A stretch of 64,000 bases of DNA from Xylocopa sonorina (lineage: Eukaryota > Arthropoda > Insecta > Hymenoptera > Apidae), in assembly GCF_050948175.1 (NCBI RefSeq), contig NW_027490444.1, positions 206,195 through 270,194 of the forward strand, written 5' to 3'. Positions 37,014 through 50,603 of the stretch are shown in pieces. The position numbers and the translations under genes are program-made. The notes under the pieces are model-generated. The model was not told the DNA's origin and did not search any database. It was given only the letters and a program-made list of their open reading frames with translations. Every line of letters begins with the position of its first letter. The first letter of the stretch is position 1.

Positions 37014-39883
37014 TAAGAATCATCTAAACTCTATTGCTACGATACGTAGACATCTGCAAATGCTATTTCCTAGCGAGGAAGTGTCGCATTCACATTCATT
37101 TGAAGTGTAGACGAGGAATACATGACACTTCGTAAATCATATTATATCTTACCATGAAACATAGAAACGAGATGCGATATCGCGTTTTAAGAATCATATG
37201 AACACTATTGCTACGATACGTAGACATCTGCAAACGCTATTTCCTTGCAAGGAAGTGTCGCATTTACATTCATTTGAATCGTAGACGAGGAATGCATAAC
37301 ACTTCGCAATGTATATTATATCTTATCATGAAACATATATATGAGATGCAATATCTCGTTTTAAGAAGCATTTGAACTATATTGCTTCGATACGTAGACA
37401 TCTGCAATCGCTATTTCCTTTCAAGGAAGTGTCGCATTTACATTCATTTGAAGTGTAGACGAGGAATACATGACACTTCGCAAATCATATTATATCTTAC
37501 CATGAAACATAGAAATGAGATGTGATATCGCGTTTTAAGAATCATAAGAACTCTATTGCTACGATACGTAGACATCTGCAAACGCAATTTCCTTGCAAGG
37601 AAGTGTCGCATTTACATTCACTTGAATCGTACTCGAGGAATGCATAACACTTCGCAATGTATTTTATATCTTATCATGAAACATAGATATGAGATGCAAT
37701 ATCTCGTTTTAAGAAGCATTTGAACTCTATTGCTTCGATACGTAGATATCTGCAATCGCTACTTCCTTGCAAGGAAGTGTCGCATTTACATTCATTTGAA
37801 TCGTAGACGAGGAATGCATAACACTTCGCAAATCATATTACATCTTACCATGAAACATAGAAATGAGATGCGATATCGCGTTTTAAGAAGCATTAGAACA
37901 CTATTGCTTTGATAGGTAAACATCTGCAAACGCTATTTCCTTGCAAGGAAGTGTCGCATTTACATTCATTTGAAGTGTAGACGAGGAATACATGACACTT
38001 CGCAAATCATATTATATCTTACCATGAAACATAGAAATGAGATGCGATATCGCGTTTTAAGAAGCATTAGAAATCTATTGCTACGATACGTGGACATCTG
38101 CAAACGCTATTTCCTAGCGAGGAAGTGTCGCATTTACATTCATTTGAAGTGTAGACGAGGAATACATGACACTTCGCAATGTATATTATATCTTATCATG
38201 AAACATAGATATGAGATGCGATATCGCGTTTTAAGAAGCATTACATATCTATTGCTACGATACGTAGACATCTGCAAACGCTATTTCTTTGCAAGGAAGT
38301 GTCGCATTTACATTCATTTGAAGTGTAGACGAGGAATACATGACACTTCGCAAATCATATTATATCTTACCATGAAACATAGAAATGAGATGCGATGTCG
38401 CGTTTTAAGAAGCATTAGAAATCTATTGCTACGATACGTAGACATCTGCAAACGCTATTTCCTAGCGAGGAAGTGTCGCATTTACATTCATTTGAAGTGT
38501 AGACGAGGAGTACATGACACTTCGCAAATCATATTATATCTTACCATGAAACATAGAAATGAGGTGCGATATCGCATTTTAAGAAGCATTAGAACACTAT
38601 TGCTACGATACCTAGACATCTGCAGACGCTATTTCCTAGCAAGGAAGTGTCGCATTTACATTCATTTGAAGTGTAGACGAGGAATACATGACACTTCGCA
38701 AATCGTATTATATCTTACCATGAAACATAGAAATGAGATGCGATATCGCGTTTTAAGAATCATATGAACTCTATTGCTACGATACCTAGACATTTGCAGA
38801 CGCTATTTCCTAGCGAGGAAGTGTCGCATTCACATTCATTTGAAGTGTAGACGAGGAATACATAACACTTCGCAAATCATGTTATATCTTACCAAGAAAC
38901 ATAGAAATGAGATGCGATATCGCGTTTTAAGAATCATCTGAACTCTATTGCTACGATACGCAGACATCTGCAAACGCTATTTCCTTGCAAGGAAGTGTCG
39001 CATTTACATTCATTTGAATCGTAGACGAGGAATGCATAACACTTCGCAATGTATATTATATCTTATCATGAAACATAGATATGAGATGCAATATCTCGTT
39101 TTAAGAAGCATTTGAACTATATTGCTTCGATACGTAGACATCTGCAATCGCTATTTCCTTACAAGGAAGTGTCGCATTTACATTCATTTGAAGTGTAGAC
39201 GAGGAATACATGACACTTCGCAAATCATATTATATCTTACCATGAAACATAGAAATGATATGTGATATCGCGTTTTAAGAATCATAAGAACTCTATTGCT
39301 ACGATACGTAGACATCTGCAAACGCTATTTCCTTGCAAGGAAGTGTCGCCTTCACATTCATTTGAAGTGTAGACGAGGAATACATGACACTTCGCAAATC
39401 ATATTATATCTTACCATGAAACATAGAAATGAGATGCGATATCGCGTTTTAAGAAGCATTAGAAAGCTATTGCTACGATACGTAGACATCTGCAAACGCT
39501 ATTTAGTAGCGAGGAAGTATCGCATTCACATTCACTTGAAGTGTAGACGAGGAATACATGACACTTCGCAAATCATATTATATCTTACCATGAAACATGG
39601 AAATGAGATGCGATATCGCGTTTTAAGAATCATATGAACTCTATTGCTACGATACGTAGACATCTGCAAACGCTATTTCCTTGCAAGGAGGTGTCGCATT
39701 TACATTCATTTGAATCGTAGACGAGGAATGCATAACACTTCGCAATGTATATTATATCTTATCATGAAACATAGATATGAGATGCAATATTTCGTTTTAA
39801 GAAGCATTTGAACTCTACTGCTTCGATACGTAGACATCTGCAATCGCTACTTCCTTGCAAGGAAGTGTCATATTTACATTCAT
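37014..39883. repeat. Mixed satellite related to the first 14 kb
   Basis: About 16 monomers of many classes are present without an obvious internal HOR. Several marker combinations match the left part of the window. Examples are the TTGCTTTGATAGGTAAAC monomer near 37905, the GAGGAGTACATG plus GAGGTGCGATATC pair near 38507-38567, and CGCCTTCACATTC near 39348. A TTACATATC monomer near 38243 is shared with 47.3 and 48.2 kb. Only satellite is present. Confidence 0.6.
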
Positions 39884-42073
39884 TTGAAGTGTAGACGAGG
39901 AATACATAACACTTCGCAAATCATATTACATCTTACCATGAAACATAGAAATGAGATGCGATATCGCGTTTTAAGAAGCATTAGAACTCTATTGCTACGA
40001 TACCTAGACATCTGCAGACGCTATTTCCTAGCAAGGAAGTGTCGCATTTACATTCATTTGAAGTGTGGACGAGGAATACATGACACTTCGCAAATCATAT
40101 TATATCTTACCGTGAAACATAGAAATGAGATGCGATATCGCGTTTTAAGAAGCATTAGAAAGCTATTGCTACGATACGTAGACATCTGCAAACGCTATTT
40201 CCAAGCGAGGAAGTATCGCATTCACATTCATTTGAAGTGTATACGAGGAATACATAACACTTCGCAAATCATGTTATATCTTACCATGAAACATAGAAAT
40301 GAGATGCGATATCGCGTTTTAAGAATCATCTAAACTCTATTGCTACGATACGTAGACATCTGCAAATGCTATTTCCTAGCGAGGAAGTGTCGCATTCACA
40401 TTCATTTGAAGTGTAGACGAGGAATACATGACACTTCGTAAATCATATTATATCTTACCATGAAACATAGAAACTAGATGCGATATCGCGTTTTAAGAAT
40501 CATATGAACTCTATTGCTACGATACGTAGACATCTGCAAACGCTATTTCCTTGCAAGGAAGTGTCGCATTTACATTCATTTGAATCGTAGACGATGAATG
40601 CATAACACTTCGCAATGTATATTATATCTTATCATGAAACATAGATATGAGATGCAATATCTCGTTTTAAGAAGCATTTGAACTATATTGCTTCGATACG
40701 TAGACATCTGCAATCGCTATTTCCTTTCAAGGAAGTGTCGCATTTACATTCATTTGAGGTGTAGACGAGGAATACATGACACTTCGCAAATCATATTATA
40801 TCTTACCATGAAACATAGAAATGAGATGCGATATCGCGTTTTAAGAAGCATTAGAACTCTATTGCTTTGATAGGTGAACATCTGCAAACGCTATTTCCTT
40901 GCAAGGAAGTGTTGCATTTACATTCATTTGAAGTGTAGACGAGGAATACATGACACTTCGCAATGTATATTATATCTTATCATGAAACATAGATATGAGA
41001 TGCGATATCGCGTTTTAAGAAGCATTAGAACTCTATTGCTTTGATAGGTAAACATCTGCAAACGCTATTTCCTTGCAAGGAAGTGTTGCATTTACATTCA
41101 TTTGAAGTGTAGACGAGGAATACATGACACTTCGCAAACCATATTATATCTTACCATGAAACATAGAAATGAGATGCGATATCGCGTTTTAAGAAGCATT
41201 AGAAATCTATTGCTACGATACGTAGACATCTGCAAACGCTATTTCCTAGCGAGGAAGTGTCGCATTTACATTCATTTGAAGTGTAGACGAGGAGTACATG
41301 ACACTTCGCAAATCATATTATATCTTACCATGAAACATAGAAATGAGGTGCGATATCGCGTTTTAAGTAGCATTAGAACACTATTGCTACGATACCTAGA
41401 CATCTGCAGACGCTATTTCCTAGCAAGGAAGTGTCGCATTTACATTCATTTGAAGTGTAGACGAGGAATACATGACACTTCGCAAATCATATTATATCTT
41501 ACCATGAAACATAGAAATGAGATGCGATATCGCGTTTTAAGAATCATATGAACTCTATTGCTACGATACGTAGACATCTGCAAACGCTATTTCCTTGCAA
41601 GGAAGTGTCGCATTTACATTCATTTGAATCGTAGACGAGGAATGCATAACACTTCGCAATGTATATTATATCTTATCATGAAACATAGATATGAGATGCA
41701 ATATTTCGTTTTAAGAAGCATTTGAACTCTACTGCTTCGATACGTAGACATCTGCAATCGCTACTTCCTTGCAAGGAAGTGTCATATTTACATTCATTTG
41801 AAGTGTAGACGAGGAATACATAACACTTCGCAAATCATATTACATCTTACCATGAAACATAGAAATGAGATGCGATATCGCGTTTTAAGAAGCATTAGAA
41901 CTCTATTGCTACGATACCTAGACATCTGCAAACGCTATTTCCAAGCGAGGAAGTATCGCATTCACATTCATTTGAAGTGTATACGAGGAATACATAACAC
42001 TTCGCAAATCATGTTATATCTTACCATGAAACATAGAAATGAGATGCGATATCGCCTTTTAAGAATCATCTAA
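39884..42073. repeat. 11/10-monomer duplication ending in a hybrid monomer
   Basis: The segment from 39884 recurs from 41798 (+1914, eleven monomers). The ends, 40333 and 42073, are only 1740 bp (ten monomers) apart. The downstream copy has thus lost one monomer. The loss joins the left part of a CCTAGAC monomer to the right part of a TTTCCAAGCGAGG monomer near 41915-41945. Shared markers include GTGTCATATTTAC near 39868 and 41782, and GTATACGAGG near 40239 and 41979. Confidence 0.75.
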
Positions 42074-43188
42074 ACTCTATTGCTACGATACGTAGACATC
42101 TGCAAATGCTATTTCCTAGCGAGGAAGTGTCGCATTCACATTCATTTGAAGTGTAGACGAGGAATACATGACACTTCGTAAATCATATTATATCTTACCA
42201 TGAAACATAGAAACTAGATGCGATATCGCGTTTTAAGAATCATATGAACTCTATTGCTACGATACGTAGACATCTGCAAACGCTATTTCCTTGCAAGGAA
42301 GTGTCGCATTTACATTCATTTGAATCGTAGACGAGGAATGCATAACACTTCGCAATGTATATTATATCTTATCATGAAACATAGATATGAGATGCAATAT
42401 CTCGTTTAAGAAGCATTTGAACTCTATTGCTTCGATACGTAGATATCTGCAATCGCTACTTCCTTGCAAGGAAGTGTCGCATTTACATTCATTTGAATCG
42501 TAGACGAGGAATGCATAACACTTCGCAAATCATATTACATCTTACCATGAAACATAGAAATGAGATGAGATATCGCGTTTTAAGAAGCATTAGAACTCTA
42601 TCGCTACGATACCTAGATATCTGCAGACGCTATTTCCTAGCAAGGAAGTGTCGAATTTACATTCATTTGATGTGTAGACGAGGAATACATAACACTTCGC
42701 AAATCATATTATATCTTACCATGAAACATAGAAATGAGATGCGATATCGCGTTTTAAGAATCATAAGAACTCTATCGCTACGATACCTAGACATCTGCAG
42801 ACGCTATTTCCTAGCAAGGAAGTGCCGAATTTACATTCATTTGATGTGTAGACGAAGAATACATAACACTTCGCAAATCATATTATATCTTACCATGAAA
42901 CATAGAAATGAGATGCGATATCGCGTTTTAAGAATCATAAGAACTCTATTGCTACGATACGTTGACATCTGCAAACGCTATTTCCTTGCAAGGAAGTGTC
43001 TCATTTACATTCATTTGAAGTGCAGACAAGGAATACATAACACTTCGCAAATCATATTATATCTTACCATGAAACATAGAAATGAGATGCGATATCGCGT
43101 TTTAAGAAGCATTAGAACTCTATTGCTTTGATAGGTAAACATCTGCAAACGCTATTTCCTTGCAAGGAAGTGTTGCATTTACATTCGT
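42074..43188. repeat. Mixed satellite with a TTTGATGTGTAG pair
   Basis: A one-base deletion (CTCGTTTAAG) lies at 42401-42410. The two TCATTTGATGTGTAG monomers near 42665 and 42840 are the class otherwise seen only in the 18-mer HOR of the first 14 kb. A CATTTGAAGTGCAGACAAGG monomer follows near 43015. This links the region by descent to the left part of the array. Confidence 0.65.
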
Positions 43189-46100
43189 TTGAAGTGTAGA
43201 CGAGGAGTACATGACACTTCGCAAATCATATTATATCTTACCATGAAACATAGAAATGAGGTGCGATATCTCGTTTTAAGAAGCATTAGAACACTATTGC
43301 TACGATACCTAGACATCTGCAGACGCTATTTCCTAGCAAGGAAGTGTCGCATTTACATTCATTTGAAGTGTAGACGAGGAATACATGACACTTCGCAAAT
43401 CGTATTATATCTTACCATGAAACATAGAAATGAGATGCGATATCGCGTTTTAAGAATCATATGAACTCTATTGCTACGATACCTAGACATTTGCAGACGC
43501 TACATCCTAGCAAGGAAGTGTCGCATTTACATTCATTTGAAGTGTAGACGAGTAATACATGACACTTCGCAAATCATATTATATCTTACCATGAAACATA
43601 GAAATGAGATGCGATATCGCGTTTTAAGAAGCATTAGAAAGCTATTGCTACGATACGTAGACATCTGCAGACGCTATTTCCAAGCGAGGAAGTATCGCAT
43701 TCACATTCATTTGAAGTATAAACGAGGAATACATGACACTTCGCAAATCATATTATATCTTACCATGAAACATAGAAATGAGATGCGATATCGCGTTTTA
43801 AGAAGCATTAGAAATCTATTGCTACGATACGTAGACATCTGCAAACGCTATTTCCTTGCAAGGAAGTGTCTCATTTACATTCATTTGAAGTGCAGACAAG
43901 GAATACATAACACTTCGCAAATCATATTATATCTTACCATGAAACATAGAAATGAGATGCGATATCGCGTTTTAAGAAGCATTAGAAATCTATTGCTACG
44001 ATACGTAGACATCTGCAAACGCTATTTCCTAGCGAGGAAGTGTCGCATTTACATTCATTTGAAGTGTAGACGAGGAGTACATGACACTTCGCAAATCATA
44101 TTATATCTTACCATGAAACATAGTAATGAGGTGCGATATCGCGTTTTAAGAAGCATTAGAACACTATTGCTACGATACCTAGACATCTGCAGACGCTATT
44201 TCCTAGCAAGGAAGTGTCGCATTTACATTCATTTGAAGTGTAGACGAGGAATACATGACACTTCGCAAATCGTATTATATCCTACCATGAAACATAGAAA
44301 TGAGATGCGATATCGCGTTTTAAGAATCATATGAACTCTATTGCTACGATACCTAGACATTTGCAGACGCTATTTCCTAGCAAGGAAGTGTCGCATTTAC
44401 ATTCATTTGAAGTGTAGACGAGGAATACATGACACTTCGCAAATCATATTATATCTTACCATGAAACATAGAAATGAGATGCGATATCGCGTTTTAAGAA
44501 GCATTAGAAAGCTATTGCTACGATACGTAGACATCTGCAAACGCTATTTCCAAGCGAGGAAGTATCGCATTCACATTCATTTGAAGTGTAGACGAGGAAT
44601 ACATAACACTTCGCAAATCATGTTATATCTTACCATGAAACATAGAATTGAGATGCGATATCGCGTTTTAAGAATCATATGAACACTATTGCTACGATAC
44701 GCAGACATCTGCAAACGCTATTTCCTTGCAAGGAAGTGTCTCATTTACATTCATTTGAAGTGCAGACAAGGAATACATAACACTTCGCAAATCATATTAT
44801 ATCTTACCATGAAACATAGAAATGAGATGCGATATCGCGTTTTAAGAAGCATTAGAACTCTATTGCTTTGATAGGTAAACATCTGCAAACGCTATTTCCT
44901 TGCAAGGAAGTGTTGCATTTACATTCATTTGAAGTGTAGACGAGGAATACATGACACTTCGCAAATCATATTATATCTTACCATGAAATATAGAAATGAG
45001 ATGCGATATCGCTTTTTAAGAAGCATTAGAAATCTATTGCTACGATACGTAGACATCTGCAAACGCTATTTCCTAGCGAGGAAGTGTCGCATTTACATTC
45101 ATTTGAAGTGTAGACGAGGAATACATGACACTTCGCAAATCATATTATATCTTACCATGAAACATAGAAATGAAGTGCGATATCGCGTTTTAAGAAGCAT
45201 TAGAACACTATTGCTACGATACCTAGACATCTGCAGACGCTATTTCCTAGCAAGGAAGTGTCGCATTTACATTCATTTGAAGTGTAGACGAGGAATACAT
45301 GACACTTCGCAAATCGTATTATATCTTACCATGAAACATAGAAATGAAGTGCGATATCGCGTTTTAAGAAGCATTGGAACACTATTGCTACGATACCTAG
45401 ACATCTGCAGACGCTATTTCCTAGCAAGGAAGTGTCGCATTTACATTCATTTGAAGTGTAGACGAGGAATACATGACACTTCGCAAATCGTATTATATCT
45501 TACCATGAAACATAGAAATGAGATGCGATATCGCGTTTTAAGAATCATATGAACTCTATTGCTACGATACGTAGACATCTGCAATCGCTACCTCCTTTCA
45601 AGGAAGTGTCGCATTTACATTCAATTGAAGTGTAGACGAGGAATACATGACACTTCGCAAATCATATTATATCTTACCATGAAACATAGTAATGAGGTGC
45701 GATATCGCGTTTTAAGAAGCATTAGAACACTATTGCTACGATACCTAGACATCTGCAGACGCTATTTCCTAGCAAGGAAGTGTCGCATTTACATTCATTT
45801 GAAGTGTGGACGAGGAATACATGACACTTCGCAAATCGTATTATATCTTACCATGAAACATAGAAATGAGATGCTATATCGCGTTTTAAGAATCATATGA
45901 ACTCTATTGCTACGATACCTAGACATTTGCAGACGCTATTTCCTAGCAAGGAAGTGTCGCATTTACATTCATTTGAAGTGTAGACGAGGAATACATGACA
46001 CTTCGCAAATCATATTATATCTTACCATGAAACATAGAAATGAGATGCGATATCGCGGTATAAGAAGCATTAGAAAGCTATTGCTACGATACGTAGACAT

Positions 46101-46690
46101 CTGCAAACGCTATTTCCAAGCGAGGAAGTATCGCATTCACACTCATTTGAAGTGTAGACGAGGAATACATAACACTTCGCAAATCATGTTATATCTTACC
46201 ATGAAACATAGAAATGAGATGCGATATCGCGTTTTAAGAATCATCTGAACTCTATTGCTACGATACGTAGACATCTGCAAACGCTATTTCCTAGCGAGGA
46301 AGTGTTGCATTTACATTCATTTGAAGTGTAGACGAGGAATACATGACACTTCGCAAATCATATTATATCTTACCATGAAATATAGAAATGAGATGCGATA
46401 TCGCTTTTTAAGAGGCATTAGAAATCTATTGCTACGATACGTAGACATCTGCAAACGCTATTTCCTAGCGAGGAAGTGTCGCATTTACATTCATTTGAAG
46501 TGTAGACGAGGAATACATGACACTTCGCAAATCATATTATATCTTACCATGAAACATAGAAATGAAGTGCGATATCGCGTTTTAAGAAGCATTAGAACAC
46601 TATTGCTACGATACCTAGACATCTGCAGACGCTATTTCCTAGCAAGGAAGTGTCGCATTTACATTCATTTGAAGTGTAGACGAGGAATAC
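43189..46690. repeat. Overlapping 5-, 8- and 9-monomer duplications
   Basis: The pair GAGGAGTACATG plus GAGGTGCGATATC ending at 43464 recurs ending at 44334 (+870, five monomers). The segment from 44341 recurs from 45907 (+1566, nine monomers). A monomer with ATGAAATATAG and ATCGCTTTTTAAG near 44990-45015 recurs near 46380-46410 (+1392, eight monomers). Different spacings in one 3.5-kb stretch point to repeated local exchanges. Confidence 0.65.
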
Positions 46691-47285
46691 ATGACACTTC
46701 GCAAATCGTATTATATCTTACCATGAAACATAGAAATGAGATGCGATATCGCGTTTTAAGAATCATATGAACTCTATTGCTACGATACGTAGACATCTGC
46801 AAACGCTATTTCCTTGCAAGGAAGTGTCGCATTTACATTCATTTGAATCGTAGACGAGGAATGCATAACACTTCGCAATGTATATTATATCTTATCATGA
46901 AACATAGATATGAGATGCAATATCTCGTTTTAGGAAGCATTTGAACTATATTGCTTCGATACGTAGACATCTGCAATCGCTATTTCCTTTCAAGGAAGTG
47001 TCGCATTTACATTCATTTGAAGTGTAGACGAGGAACACATGACACTTCGCAAATCATATTATTTCTTACCATGAAACATAGAAATGAGATGCGATATCGC
47101 GTTTTAAGAATCATAAGAACTGTATTGCTACGATAGGTAGATATCTGCAAACGCTATTTCCTTGCAAGGAAGTGTCGCATTTACATTCATTTGAAGTGTA
47201 GACGAGGAACACATAACACTTCGCAAATCATATTACATCTTACCATGAAACATAGAAATGAGATGCGATATCGCGTTTTAAGAAG
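46691..47285. repeat. 4-monomer duplication (696 bp), unit 1
   Basis: Markers AAATCGTATTAT, CTCGTTTTAGGAAGC, AGGAACACATGAC, ATTATTTCTTACC, AACTGTATTGC and GATAGGTAGATATC occur here and again 696 bp downstream in the same order. No difference was seen by eye. Confidence 0.8.
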
Positions 47286-47386
47286 CATTACATATCTATT
47301 GCTACGATACGTAGACATCTGCTAACGCTATTTCTTTGCAAGGAAGTGTCGCATTTACATTCATTTGAAGTGTAGACGAGGAATAC

Positions 47387-47981
47387 ATGACACTTCGCAA
47401 ATCGTATTATATCTTACCATGAAACATAGAAATGAGATGCGATATCGCGTTTTAAGAATCATATGAACTCTATTGCTACGATACGTAGACATCTGCAAAC
47501 GCTATTTCCTTGCAAGGAAGTGTCGCATTTACATTCATTTGAATCGTAGACGAGGAATGCATAACACTTCGCAATGTATATTATATCTTATCATGAAACA
47601 TAGATATGAGATGCAATATCTCGTTTTAGGAAGCATTTGAACTATATTGCTTCGATACGTAGACATCTGCAATCGCTATTTCCTTTCAAGGAAGTGTCGC
47701 ATTTACATTCATTTGAAGTGTAGACGAGGAACACATGACACTTCGCAAATCATATTATTTCTTACCATGAAACATAGAAATGAGATGCGATATCGCGTTT
47801 TAAGAATCATAAGAACTGTATTGCTACGATAGGTAGATATCTGCAAACGCTATTTCCTTGCAAGGAAGTGTCGCATTTACATTCATTTGAAGTGTAGACG
47901 AGGAACACATAACACTTCGCAAATCATATTACATCTTACCATGAAACATAGAAATGAGATGCGATATCGCGTTTTAAGAGC
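47387..47981. repeat. 4-monomer duplication, unit 2
   Basis: This is the same series of rare markers as unit 1 at +696. It ends at a one-base deletion (GTTTTAAGAGCATTAG near 47979) absent from unit 1. The neighbouring TTACATATC/CTGCTAACGC monomer at 47291 also recurs, 869 bp on at 48160. The duplication therefore belongs to a slightly larger repeated neighbourhood. Confidence 0.8.
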
Positions 47982-49733
47982 ATTAGAACACTATAGCTAC
48001 GATACGTAGACATTTGCAAACGCTATTTCCTTGCTAGGAAGTGTCGCATTTACACTCATTTGAATAGTAGACGAGGAATACATGACACTTCGCAAATCAT
48101 ATTATATCTTACCATGAAACGTAGAAATGAGATGCGATATCGCGTTTTAAGAAGCATTACATATCTATTGCTACGATACGTAGACATCTGCTAACGCTAT
48201 TTCTTTGCAAGGAAGTGTCGCATTTACATTCATTTGAAGTGTAGACGAGGAATACATAACACTTCGCAAATCATACTATATCTTACCATGAAACATAGAA
48301 ATGAGATGCGATATCGCGTTTTAAGAAGCATTAGAACTCTATTGCTTTGATAGGTAAACATCTGCAAACGCTATGTCCTTGCAAGGAAGTGTTGCATTTA
48401 CATTCATTTGAAGTGTAGACGAGGAATACATGACACTTCGCAAATCATATTATATCTTACCATGAAACATAGAAATGAGATGCGATATCGCGTTTTAAGA
48501 ATCATATGAACTCTATTGCTACGATACGTAGACATCTGCAAACGCTATTTCCTTGCAAGGAAGTGTCGCATTTACATTCATTTGAATCGTAGACGAGGAA
48601 TGCATAACACTTCGCAATGTATATTATATCTTATCATGAAACATAGATATGAGATGCAATATCTCGTTTTAAGAAGCATCTGAACTATATTGCTTCGATA
48701 CTTAGACATCTGCAATCGCCATTTCCTTTCAAGGAAGTGTCGCATTTACATTCATTTGAATCGTAGTCGAGGAATGCATAACACTTCGCAATGTATATTA
48801 TATCTTATCATGAAACATAAATATGAGATGCAATATCTCGTTTTAAGAAGCATTAGAACTCTATTGCTACGATACCTAGACATCTGCAGACGCTATTTCC
48901 TAGCAAGGAAGTGTCGCATTCACATTCATTTGAAGTGTAGACGAGGAATACATAACACTTCGCAAATCATATTATATCTTACCATGAAAGATAGAAATGA
49001 GATGCGATATCGCGTTTTAAGAAGCATTAGAAAGCTATTGCTACGATACCTAGACATCTGCAGATGCTGTTTCCTAGCAAAGAAGTGTCGCATTTACATT
49101 CATTTGAAGTGTAGACGAGGAATACATGTCACTTCGCAAATCATATTATATCTTACCATGAAACATAGAAATGAGATGCGATATCGCGTTTTAAGAATCA
49201 TATGAACTCTATTGCTACGATACGTAGACATCTGCAAACGCTATTTCCTAGCGAGGAAGTGTCGCATTCACATTCATTTGAAGTGTAGACGAGGAATACA
49301 TGACACTTCGCAAATCATATTATATCTTACCATGAAGCATAGAAATGAGATGCGATATCGCGTTTTAAGAATCATAAGAACTCTATTTCTACGATACGTA
49401 GACATCTGCAAACGCTATTTCCTTGCAAGGAAGTGTCGCATTTACATTCATTTGAATCGTAGACGAGGAATGCATAACACTTCGCAATGTATATTATATC
49501 TTATCATGAAACATAGATATGAGATGCAATATCTCGTTTTAAGGAGCATTTGAACTCTATTGCTTCGATACGTAAACATCTGCAATCGCTACTTCCTTGC
49601 AAGGAAGTGTCGCATTTACATTCATTTGAAGTGTAGACGAGGTATACATGACACTTAGCAAATCGTATTATATCTTACCATGAAACATAGAAATGAGATG
49701 CGATATCGCGTTTTAAGAATCATATGAACCCTA
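47982..49733. repeat. Mixed satellite
   Basis: About ten monomers of varied classes are present, including private variants such as TTGCTAGGAAG near 48033, CGCTATGTCC near 48369 and GATGCTGTTTCC near 49064. There is no clear internal HOR and no non-satellite sequence. Confidence 0.6.
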
Positions 49734-50227
49734 TTGCTACGATACGTAGACATCTGCAAACGCTATTTCCTTGCAAGGAAGTGTCGCATTTACATTCATT
49801 TGAATCGTAGACGAGGAATGCATAAAACTTCGCAATGTATATTATATCTTACCATGAAACATAGAAATGAGATGCGATATCGCGTTTTAAGAATCATAAG
49901 AACTCTATTGCTACGATACGTAGACATCTGCAAACGCTATTTCCTTGCAAGGAAGTGTCGCATTTACATTCATTTGAATCGTAGACGAGGAATGCATAAC
50001 ACTTCGCAATGTATATTATATCTTATCATGAAACATAGATATGAGATGCAATATCCCGTTTTAAGAAGCATTTGAACTCTATTGCTTCGATACGTAGACA
50101 TCTGCAATCGCTACTTCCTTGCAAGGAAGTGTCGCATTTACATTCATTTGAAGTGTAGGCGAGGAATACATAACACTTCGCAAATCATATTAAATCTTAC
50201 CATGAAACATAGAAATGAGATACGATA
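49734..50227. repeat. Distant relative of the 13.8-19.4 kb block
   Basis: Two GAATCG monomers, the ATCCCGTTTT boundary, and a GTAGGCGAGG/ATTAAATC/GAGATACG monomer stand here in the same order as near 18.94-19.43 kb. They are about 177 monomers away. These markers are rare elsewhere, so this is a shared-descent patch, not chance. Confidence 0.7.
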
Positions 50228-50603
50228 TCGCGTTTCTAGAAGCATTAGAACTCTATTGCTACGATACCTAGACATCTGCAGACGCTATTTCCTAGCAAGG
50301 AAGTGTCGCATTTACATTCATTTGAAGTGTTGACGAGCAATACATCACACTTCGCAAATCATATTATATCATACCATGAAACGTAGAAATGAGATGCGAT
50401 ATCGCGTTTTAAGAAGCATTAGAAAGCTATTGCTACGATACGTAGACATCTGCAAACGCTATTTCCTAGCGATGAAGTATCGCATTCACATTCATGTGAA
50501 GTGTTGACGAGGAATACATAACGCTTCGCAAATCATGTTATATCTTATCATGAAACATAGAAATGAGATGCGATATCGCGTTTTAAGAATCACATGAACT
50601 CTA

